In this document: positions 47,697 through 56,525 of the stretch, piece after piece
How the letters are laid out: each line of letters begins with the position of its first letter
Position numbering within the stretch: the stretch's first letter is position 1
Assembly (NCBI RefSeq): GCF_943734655.1
Contig: NC_071355.1
Coordinates: 220,582,527 to 220,646,526, forward strand
Length of the DNA: 64,000 nucleotides
From: Sabethes cyaneus
Taxonomy: Eukaryota > Arthropoda > Insecta > Diptera > Culicidae
Reading direction: 5' to 3'
The notes under the pieces: model-generated
The model's input: only the letters and a program-made list of their open reading frames with translations
What the model was told of the DNA's origin: nothing
Database searches by the model: none
Translations under genes and position numbers: made by a program

Positions 47697-47772
47697 TATA
47701 ACTTTTTCAAATTTTACTAGCCTGTTACGATACTGCCAAATGAATCAAATGTGAGTCAAACTGATCGAACCA

Positions 47773-49370
47773 ACTCTGACTTGGGACTGGTGGTACTCGA
47801 GCCCTCGAACTCTCGTTTGCCGGTCAAGTGTGTTTCCATTACACCACCGCACCTAGAAGATTGGCTTCTAGTAAATCTAGTCGGATATCAAGTTTCGTTC
47901 CGCTTATTCCGTTTCTCCATTCCTTATACACTTACTTAGCGCGAATATGACAAATTGCTATAGGAAATTAATTATAGACCTATACGAAATTAAATTATTA
48001 TTCATTTAAAAATTTCGTACACATAAAAATTTAGAAAGTTAGCATTATACAATGATGACCTGATGATCAAAATAATAACAAACCAGATATAGAAAAATTA
48101 GTGGCAAAGATAACACATTCAATCGAGAGGTCGAAAATAATTTGCAGTTAATGGTCATTACCGTTTACGGAAATATTGACACCGCAGTCAGGTAGAACAA
48201 AACCAATCCAACTTTGAATTATTCACCAGCACGTTCCCCTGTCTCTGTGCCGCAATTATTCGCAACCCAAAACTTTACTCATCATCAGCGACCGAGATTA
48301 CGCATCGGATCGGCAGGGAAGATTGGTACGAAATCGATACATGGCAATCTCGTTCCTATAACTAACCTAACCTTTTCACCAACGAGCGCTAGACGAATGT
48401 TATCGAAACGATGCGGCGGCGGCGTTCGAATTTCCATCCATTTGGGCCTGCAGTTGATTGCAAAGTGCGCCCCGGTACGTCACGGCCGGGAGGCGGTGCG
48501 GTGGCAACCATTGTTGTCTCGTCAGAGCACAAAACCCCTCAGTGCGGCTCCATTGTCGCGTACAGTTCATAAAGCTCTCGCTGTATTATTATAATCTACA
48601 ATATGTGTGTAGATTGTCATGGACTTCCCGGGAGACTCATTCCAAGTAGACGTTAGTGTGAAGTGGCAAGGCAACGAACGGTGCCGGATGATATGGCGGG
48701 GTCCGGGGGTTTATCGGACGACAATGGAGAAACCGCAGTTGATTCAAACTTAATGAGAAAATAATTGTATCAAATATGCACAAGGATTTATATTAATGGT
48801 TTTCATTTATAAACGACTGCCGACCTTTTCCGCATATATGCAATACTCGAGTGAAGAACAATGGCTGAGTGGGAGGCGTGTCACAACGGTTGCTGTCAAC
48901 TTTCTTCTGGCTTCTATGCTTGTGTTGGTTTGCGCAAGTGTTTGTTATTTTCACCTGTGTTATGTATGGGAAATATCTGTGTGCATCTGGTGTTTCCGTT
49001 GTGAAGTGGCTGGATTATCTGTTCAGCGATGTGCGGCAGTCTCCTGAGAAGAGATTGCTATTTTGGCAGCTCCTAGTGGTTCGCGGGTTTTAGGTTTTAC
49101 TATGATTATCTAAATAAGAATTATTGCAGATGCACATTGAATTTATTGAAAATTGCGTCACAACACTTTCCACAAACCAATTCCAATTTCCTCATAATAA
49201 AATAAATTATAGCAGACTAACGTTATCATAAGTATCTCTTCTTGCGTGTGCACTTCATAGTCCAATAAACGAACCGCCATGCGTATAATTTAAGCGATTT
49301 TAATTCACTAATTTGATTCAATGTTATTAGAGCCGGCCGTAATTATATGCTCTACCTTTCCATTTTGCAG
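47773..49370. other. Flank or intron 5' of the TMTC exon; no recognisable gene
   Basis: A GC-richer patch at 48400-48560 has ggcggcggc and no coding signal I can read. The last 20 bases before 49371 are a pyrimidine-rich splice-acceptor tract. Confidence 0.5.
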
Positions 49371-49923
49371 GCGAGCCATCCTGGGCAATCCGGATGTCCT
49401 GAGCTCCACCGGCTGGTACCAGATGCTGCACAATGACTTCTGGGGCACACCGCTGACCGATTCCGGCTCGCACGGCTCCTACCGACCGTTGTGTGTGGCC
49501 AGCTTCAAAATCAACTACCTGCTCGATGGCTTCAAACCGCTCGGATATCATCTGGTCAACGTGCTGTTGCACTGCGTGGCCACGGTTCTGGTCGTACGAC
49601 TGGCCAGGCACATTATCCCGTCGCGGTACGGTGCGGCCATTGCCGGGCTGCTGTTCGCGGCACATCCGATCCACACCGAAGCCGTAGCTGGAGTGGTCGG
49701 GCGGGCGGATTTAACTGCCTGTGTCTTCTACCTGCTTGCTCTGCTGGCCTACATCCGGCACATACACTGGCGTCAGTGCACCGACTTACGACACTGGCTG
49801 GCGCTCGGGTTCACCATCCTGCTGGCGACCGCCGCCGTCCTATGCAAAGAAACTGCTGTGACAGCTTTAGTGGTCTGCGCAATTTATGATATCATAAAAG
49901 GATACGCCGGTTCCAGAGATAAG
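49371..49923 (+). CDS. TMTC: TMTC-family ER O-mannosyltransferase, one internal exon
   Basis: The exon lies between an acceptor (ctctacctttccattttgcag, cut after 49370) and a donor (aag|gtacgt, cut after 49923). It is 553 bp, begins with the third base of a codon, ends on a codon boundary and encodes 184 residues. They include RAILGNPDVLSSTGW, NDFWGTPL, SHGSYRPLCVASFKINYLL, GYHLVNVLLHC, FAAHPIHTEAVAGVVGRAD and LCKETAVTALVVCAIYD. These are the conserved luminal loops and membrane segments of the N-terminal part of TMTC proteins, ER O-mannosyltransferases acting on cadherin-type domains. Hydrophobic spans lie at about residues 60-78, 86-97, 112-128, 142-157 and 160-175. The NDFWGTPL...SYRPLC pattern is closer to TMTC1/2 than TMTC3/4 from memory; the paralogue is uncertain. 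First, later and TPR exons were not found. The in-frame ATG at 49321 is intronic. Confidence 0.93.
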
Positions 49924-50829
49924 GTACGTCTCTTTACACGCACACACACACATAAAACGACACTGGCACATATATGTACATCAGCCCGAAGAGCAACAAC
50001 ACCATGCATAACACATTTAATTTTAAATATATACACCTCACACCCTTACCACCTTCCGGAAGAAAGCTCGGTCGCAGTGGCATGAGCAATTCCTTCCACG
50101 TCTTAGTCCTGCGGCTAAACCGGCATTGCCCTGCGTCCAATTGTTCTCGTCTTCGGTTTTTCACACAATTTCAATTTCTCGTCCCATCTGGAGTAGACGG
50201 GCGGTCGGTCGCTTTGCATCTCGGGTACCATTTTAGTTGCAGCTAGTAAGTATAGTCCCGCAGCAGCCGGCACATTGCAATGTGGTAGCCCGACGAACCT
50301 CGCAGTGGGTGGGAAACCTGTGTAATATTTATACTGGCGTCGACGGCGGCGGTGGCGGTGGCAGCAGCGAGCGGAACACGCGGACAAAATGGCTGAAGCC
50401 GACTGTAAAACCCCCAGCGATGGAAGTGACAAACGGGTACAAAGTATTTTCAACGGCGGCGAAACAGTGTGTGCTGTTGCTAGCGCAAACCAGAATGTGC
50501 AACGCCGGGTAGCAAACTGACTGATGAATAAAGCATAATTGATTCATCAAAATGATTTCCAGTTTCAATATTTTACATTCAAATTGGAACTGGCTGTTCG
50601 AGTTTGTTTTAGTTGTTGAAATTCGTGTTGTATTAGATGATTGACGATTGATTCGGCTGCCCTATCATGAATAGTATTTATTTGCGAAACTAATGCGTAT
50701 TGGACCAGAATGTAAATTTTGATTCAGTTTCGGTATAAGTGTCTTTATATTTTAAGAACCTACCAAAATCATGGTCACTGTGAAGGGGCAGCTCCCTGCA
50801 AATTTATCCAATTTTCTTTTCTACTGACT
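49924..50829 (+). other. Start of the intron after the TMTC exon
   Basis: This begins with the donor gtacgt, followed by a short acacacaca run at 49940-49953. A ggcggcggtggcggtggcag patch lies near 50340-50370. I see no downstream TMTC exon here. Confidence 0.6.
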
Positions 50830-52860
50830 TTTTCGTTATCTTTAGATTACCTTTAGCGTCTCGACGACAAGTCAGCTTCAACTTCCAGGTCAGCTTCCAG
50901 GAGCCGGTGAGGCTCTTGAAGAAAACGGATTTCACTGCACAGTAGTCTGGCATCATTGCGACGTGACCGACCCACCCTAGCCTCCCAACTTTCGCCAGGT
51001 GTACGATGGGAATCTTTCCAACTAGTGCCCGCAGCTCGTGGTTCATACGCCTCACCACTCTCCGCTATCGTTTGTACTCCGTCGAAAATAGTCCGCAACA
51101 CCTTTTGTTCAAATCTGCAAGTGCACGTATGTCTTCCGTAAGCCAAACTACAGTCTCAAGTCCGTAGAGGACACCGGTCTGATTAGCGTTTCGTACATCG
51201 TCAGCTTTTTAGGGCGGCGTAAGCTCCTTGATCGAAGTGTCTTGCGAAGGAAAAAGTGGGCTCAACTTCCACCTTGGATGCACTGTTGAATCTCCTTGCT
51301 CATATTATTGTCGGCGGAGACCAGAGATCCCAAATATACGAACTCATCAACCACTTCCTTCATTCATCGCCATCAATAGTCACTGTCCGTGGGAGGCAAT
51401 TGTCGTTTTCTCTGGAGCTTCTTAAAACCATGCATTTGATTTTCGACGCATTGAATTGTAACCCAGTCGTCCCAGCCTTCATTTTCAGTCTGGCGTAGAT
51501 TACCTCCACCATCCTAACGTTTCTAGTAATGGTGTCGAACTCTTCTGCGAAGGCTAGAAGTTGGCTATTTTCCCTGAAGATCGTTCTTCTCGTTTCGCTG
51601 TCCACTCACTGGATCACTCCTTCAAGACCGTTGTTGAATAATGTGCAGGATGTTGTTGAATAATGTCCATCCCGTCAGCGCGATTCAAAGGGATTCTAGA
51701 GTGGCCCCAAAACACGCACGTAGCACATCACTCGCTCCAGAGTAGCTTTAATCAACCGCGTCAGTTTGTCCGGAAAGCCACTCTCGGACATTATCTATCA
51801 AAACTTTTCGCGCTTGACTGAATCGTATGCCGTATTTAAATCTACGAAAATATTATGTGCAGGCACATTGTACACATTTCTGGAAGATTAGCCGTAGAGT
51901 AAAAATCTGATCCGTAGTTTCTCTGCCTCCCAAATCTTTGAAATTGTCGAGTGAACTGCCCCCACCTCGTGTTCGTTTGTGACCAGCTTTCCCTCCTCGC
52001 CTGTAAACTTATCAGTCTTCAGTGTTTACCCTTGACGAGATCGGTTCGCTTTCTCATAGTACATGGGTGTGTCATTAGTCGAGAATAGTTGTTTCAGTTT
52101 CTCACGATCTCTGTCCTTCTTCTGGCGCTTTTTTCTCCTCAGGATTGTGAGCAACCATTTCGCGCTCGTCGATACCTAGCCAAATTCTACGTCGTGGCCA
52201 TACCTTGATAGTTTTTCCAAGCTCTTTTTTCCTCTCCATTCTTAGTCTTAGCATTCGCCGTCAAACCTATCATTTCGTGCACTCAAGGTTTGCTCACCTA
52301 GCACCGCGGTCGCAGCCTAATTGGCGGGCGATCGTATCCCGCTCTATCTGTCTTCGAGAGTTGAAGCAACTAGCTGCACAGAGAAAGGTAGAGTTTCATC
52401 CGATACGGGCGCATAGTTCTTGGCAACTCGCGTTGATCTTGGCAACGATTTTGATGTCCCGCGGCGAACAGCTGTCATACACTACAGTGTTCAGCATAGA
52501 ACGCTACCTTTTCGTCAACGGGTCTACAGTCGTGTGGCTAGTGCACGTTTGTGATGGTGTAGTTGAAGAAACGGCCTTTTATTCTCGACATACATATCCC
52601 ATCGTTAATTGCCGTCCTGTCCATTACACTATCCTGCATTCTGCTCATCACTACAAAACTCGGTCCCAGCTCATTGGTCTCTCCACCGCTCTGGTAAAAT
52701 TGGGCCTTGCCACGGATCTTCCACACCTTCTTGCCTTGGCGGAAGATCTCCGCTGTGCCACGATATTGAAATTTCGGGGTTCCAACTGATCGACCAGTAC
52801 CCTGTCGCAAGCTACGAAATTCAGCGATCTGCCGTTTCAGGTACCAAGCATCCATTCAAT
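50830..52860 (-). pseudogene. RTE-like LINE, near full-span degenerate copy with endonuclease
   Basis: This copy keeps the most complete domain order in the window. From right to left on the minus strand there is an endonuclease of the APE type (GKAQFYQSGGETNELGPSF, VVMSRMQDSV, RIKGRFFNYTITNVH, and in another frame YDSCSPRDIKIVAKI) at 52500-52860. A linker follows (RNDRFDGEC; the region around 52000-52160). Damaged RT comes next, with FAEEFDTITRNV in place of the FADD box at about 51540-51560. The C-terminal part has LQFNASKIKCM, LPRTVTIDGDE, MNHELRALVGKIPIVHLAKV and VGHVAMMPDYCAVKSV. The distal endonuclease is deleted and frames change often. A 194-codon antisense open stretch at 52205-52789 is a shadow. 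The downstream edge at 50830 lacks a clear tail. Confidence 0.85.
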
Positions 52861-52964
52861 GTTATTTTTCGTCGCCTTATCGAATCTGTGCCGAATTCAG
52901 GAGCCGTCTCCACGTTTCTCGGTCGTAAGCTGCCGCTCTCCAGTTGCCCCTAACACCCGCTGCT

Positions 52965-53078
52965 CTACCCAAGTAACAATTTGGGTTTTATTACACTCTT
53001 ATGACGGCATGTAAGATCAAAATTGGTAATGAAAACCGCCATAAGAGTACAATGAAACTCTCATTGTTGCTTGGGTAG
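52965..53078. mobile_element. Foldback MITE of about 110 bp (copy 2) with TA target duplication
   Basis: The ends cccaagtaacaat and attgttgcttggg are inverse, and the arms continue with actcttatgacggc opposed to gccataagagt. It lies between TA dinucleotides in the older LINE. Removing it with one TA rejoins the codons of VDVDS and RAAGV in frame. It has no coding capacity. Confidence 0.88.
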
Positions 53079-53254
53079 AATCCACGTCAACAGCGCTCAT
53101 CCGACGGGAACGGGGTCTGCCGTGAAGTCATCGACATCTGTCGGGTTCTCTGCTAAATATTGTTTTACTGGTCTTTCATCCAACATCCTTGCTACGTGGC
53201 TGGCCCATTGTAGCCTGCCGTGTTTTAGGCGGTCCGTAATATCCGCATCTTTGT

Positions 53255-54180
53255 CTTCTTCTTCTTCAGCAGCATAGAGCCGGGGTGGCTCGTGCTGTTT
53301 CAAGCACTCGTCTCCATTCAACTCGGTCTTGGGTCACTCGTCGCCAATTTCCTAGTCGTCTCAGAAGTCGCAAATCGCTTTCGACCTGGTCGAGCCATCG
53401 TGCACGTCGGGCCCCCCTGTTCCTGGTGCCGGTGGGGTTGTTGAAGAGGACTATTTTCGCCGCACTGTCTTCCGGCATCCTTACGACGTGTCCGGTCCAC
53501 CGTAGCCTGCTAACTTTCGCTAGATGTACGATGGGAGTCTCCCCAAGCAGTGCCTGTAGCTCGTGATTCATACGCCTTCGCTACTCTCCGCTTTCAGTTT
53601 GTACTCCGCCAAATATCGTCCGCAGCACTTTCCGCTCAAACACGGCAAGGGCGCGTATGTCCTCCGTAAGCAGCGTCACGGCTTCAAGTCCATATAGAAC
53701 TACCGGTCTAATAATGGTTTTGTACAATGTTAGCTTCGTGCGGCGGCGTATGCTTCCTGATCGTAGCGTTTTACGAAGGGCAAAGTAGGCCCGATTTCCC
53801 GCTTGGATGCGCCGCTGGATCTCCTTACTAGTGTTGTTGTCCGCGGTCACCAGCGATCCCAAATACACGAACTCCTCTACCACTTCTAGTTCGTCGCCGT
53901 CAACGGTTACCGTCCGTGGGAGGCGCGCATTTGTTTCCTTTGAGCCTCTTCCTTTCATGTATTTGGTCTTCGACGCATTTATTTTTAGCCCAATTCTCTT
54001 AGACTCCGCTTTCAGTCTGGCGTAGATTGCCTCCGCCGTCGCAAAGTTCCTGGCAATGATATCGAAGTCATCTGCAAAGCCTAGAAGTTGGCTACTCTTG
54101 GTAAAAATCGTGCCTCTCGTTTCGATGCCCGCTCGTCGGATCACCCCCTCAAGAGCGATGTTGAACAGCATGCAGGATGC
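53255..54180 (-). pseudogene. Young RTE-like LINE copy, 5'-truncated, with 10-bp target duplication
   Basis: On the minus strand this 926-bp copy begins at CMLFNIALEGVIRRAGIET and continues SSQLLGFADDFDIIARNF (intact FADD catalytic box). It then reads KTKYMKGRGSKETNARLPRT, RIQAGNRAYFALRKTL, RPVVLYGLEAVTLLTEDIRA and RTIFGGVQTESGE. A stop follows at 53581. After this break come MNHELQALLGETPIVHLAKV, RLRWTGHVVRMPEDS and WRRVTQDRVEWRRVLETA. It ends in a (GAA)n tail at 53255-53270. The exact 10-bp duplication gcatctttgt at 53245-53254 and 54181-54190 brackets it. Only one break in about 300 codons makes it one of the two best-preserved LINE copies here. Its 5' truncation point lies in RT near that of the copy at 9357. 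Confidence 0.92.
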
Positions 54181-55153
54181 GCATCTTTGTATACTTGGTA
54201 TATTTCATGATGCATGCTCCTGCACCACACTCCTTCATGTAATATGCCGCCAAAAGTTGATCGCAGGATTTTAAGCTCAAAGCCGCCAAGAACTTGTCTG
54301 TCGCTCTCTTTCAACGTCCACGCTTAGTGGCCGTAGAAGACCACCGGAAAAATTAGCATCTTATAGAGTGCTAGTTTTGTACGAAGTTGCAGGCTACGGG
54401 ACCTCCGCTGTCTACGTAAGTTGTAGAAGGCCCTATTGGCAACCGCTATCCGCCTGTTTACTTCACGACTCTCATCGTTTTAAAAAGTCACTAACGTTAT
54501 AAGGTAAACAAGTTCGTAGACCACTCCAAAAGTATCTCCATCTATGACCACAGCAGTTCCAGCACCCGAAGGGCTACCACGCTCTCTACTCGCTCTTTGT
54601 TTTGGTAAAATTTATGATAAGCTCTACTCTTGCAGCTTCTTCCTTAAGAAGCGTGCACGCTTTTTCCACAGTACTACGGTTAACGGAGATTTCGTTATGA
54701 TGATACCGCTTCTCTGTACGCCTGCCCTTCGAAGAGCTCTTTCCAATGCAATGTTGAACAACGAATTGAATAGTCCGTCACCTTGCTTCAAACCATCTAG
54801 CGTCACAAACGACTCCGACGATCCGCGATCTTGACGCTTGATTTTAAACCATCAGCATGTATCAATCTAATCAGTTTCGTTGGAAAAACATGTTCAAGCA
54901 TAATCCGCCACAGCTCATTTCGTTTAACTGAATCGTTCGCCGCCTTAAAGCTTATAAATAAATGGTGAGTCTGCAAGTTAAATTCTTGGAATTTATCGAG
55001 GATCTGTCGCAAGGTGAAAATTTGGTCCCTCTCGGGAACCGCACTAGTATTCGCCAATAAAGCTTTCCTGCAATGGCCTCAGTCTGAGAAGCAGGCTGCG
55101 GAAGAGAAATTGCTGCAATCAAGTCGGTTGCCCTTTTTGTAAATATGAAGGTC

Positions 55154-56525
55154 TCATCCACCCTCCTTAAGTGGGGAGGGGTTCTAATTCATCAGAGAAA
55201 AAATTCTTGCCTCCAAAACCACCTACATGACAAATTTAGTTCCATTTGCTTGATTAGTTCTCGAGTTATGAGGAAATTTGTTTTTCATTTATATAGGAGC
55301 CCCCCCTCCTAAAGTGGGGAGGGGTCCTAATTCACCATAGAAAATATTCTTGCCCACAAAAACACCCACATGCTAAATTCGGTTCCATTTGCTTGATTAG
55401 TTCTAGAGTTATGAGGAAATTTGTACTTCGTTTGTATGAGAGCCCCCCCTCCTAAAAAGGTAAGGGGTCCTAATTCATCATAGAAAAAATGGTTGCTCCA
55501 AAAACACCCACATGCCAAATTTGGTTCCATTTGCTTGATTAGTTCTCGAGTTATGAGGAAATTTGTATTTTGTTTCTAAAGGAGCCCCCACTCTTGAAGT
55601 GGGGAGGGGTCATAATTCACCATAGAAACTGTTCTTGCCCTCGAAAACTTTAACATGCCAAATTTGATTCCATTTGTTTGATTAGTTCTCGAGTTATGAG
55701 GAAATTTGTATTTCATTTGTATAGGAGCCCCCTCTCCTAAAGTGGGAAGGGGTCCATCATAGAAAAAAATCGTGCCTTCAAAATTATCCACATGCCAAAT
55801 ATGGTTCCATTTTATTAATTAGTTCTCGAGTTATGAGGAAATTTGTATTTCGTTTGTATGGGAGCCCCCCCTCTTAAAAGCGAGAGAGGTCATTTTTCCC
55901 CTCCTAAAGAGGGGAGGGGTCTCAATTCACCATAGAAAAAAAAATTGCCTACAAAAACACCCACATGCTAAATTTGGTTCCATTTGCTTGATTAGTTCTA
56001 GAGTTATGAGGAAATTTGTATTTCATTTGTATGGGAGCCCCCCCTCCTAAAGTGGGGGGGGTCTTAATTCACCATAGAAAAAATTCTTGTCTCCAAAAAC
56101 ACCCACATGTAAAATTTTGTTCCATTTGCTTGATTAGTTCTCGCGTTATGCAGAAATTTGTGTTTCATTTGTATGGGAGCCCCCCCCCCCTCTTAGTGGG
56201 GGGATGGGTCTCAAACCATCATAAGAACCTTCCCTGGCCCTAAAAACCCTTATATGCAAATTTTCACGCCGATCGGCTCAGTAGTTTTCGATTCTATAAG
56301 GAACATTCGAGCAGACAGACAGAAATCACTTCTTAATGGGAATAGATTTGTATGGGAGACCCCCCTCTTAGTGGGGGGAGGGATCTCTAACCATCATAAG
56401 AACCTTCCCTGGCCCCAAAAACCTCTACATGCAAATTTTCACGCCGATCGGTTCAGTAGTTTTCGATTCTATAAGGAACATACGGACAGACAGACAGACA
56501 GAAATCCTTCTTTATAGCTATGATA
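55154..56525 (+). repeat. Second 143-bp tandem-repeat locus, with a duplicated 3' end
   Basis: The unit marker gcttgattagttctcgag recurs near 55248, 55391, 55533 and 55676 (142-143 bp apart) and further along. The array ends in gttcagtagttttcgattct, (gaca)n and aaatcacttcttaatggg at 56275-56345. A second copy of about 180 bp of the same 3' end follows immediately (56346-56525). The 5' part (tagctgacccg) is missing, and the array abuts the older LINE. Confidence 0.85.

Larger units (their letters stand above)
44131..47772. mobile_element. Large foldback (long inverted repeat) element carrying a minisatellite
   Basis: The ends tggttcgatcactttgactc and gagtcaaactgatcgaacca are inverse. The inverse relation continues inward at lower identity. 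Matching pairs include tatgggacatatgtaga with its counterpart near 47490, caaaagaaaggtatttttat with its counterpart near 47365, and gaaaccaggtctctgacagg with its counterpart near 47065. A compact relative with the same ends lies at 61529-61885. Inside are a hAT MITE, a tgctcgactg minisatellite, a LINE scrap and a second MITE. No transposase is recognisable. Structurally it recalls foldback elements. Confidence 0.65.
52865..55130 (-). pseudogene. Older LINE (second subfamily), split by a MITE and by a younger LINE
   Basis: From right to left on the minus strand: ATSAVPERDQIFTLRQILDK, HHLFISFKAANDSVKRNELW and LIRLIHADGLKSSV (RT). Then LDGLKQGDGLFNSLFNIALE, in other frames REVNRRIAVANRAFYNLRRQ and LYKMLIFPVVFYGH, and HHEIYQVYKDA at 54181-54200. 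The younger LINE interrupts here. At 53253 the sequence resumes with DADITDRLKHGRLQWASHVA, then RPVKQYLAENP and GRPRSRRMSAVDVDS. A MITE follows at 52965-53078. The end reads RAAGVRGNWRAAAYDRETWR, then RLLNSAQIR with a stop at 52877-52879. The copy at 63430-63940 confirms the uninterrupted order (ELYQVYKYADIVKVV). Stops and shifts occur in every part. Confidence 0.88.

Noticed and set aside
49321..49370. The ATG at 49321 as the TMTC start
   Set aside because: The codons before 49371 are unlike TMTC and include the pyrimidine tract and cag of a splice acceptor.
49924..50085. Continuation of the TMTC frame past 49923
   Set aside because: A consensus donor (aag|gtacgt) lies at the end of the conserved sequence, and the following residues are low-complexity Thr/His.
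52205..52789. A 194-codon plus-strand frame
   Set aside because: It is antisense to the endonuclease and linker region of a minus-strand LINE.
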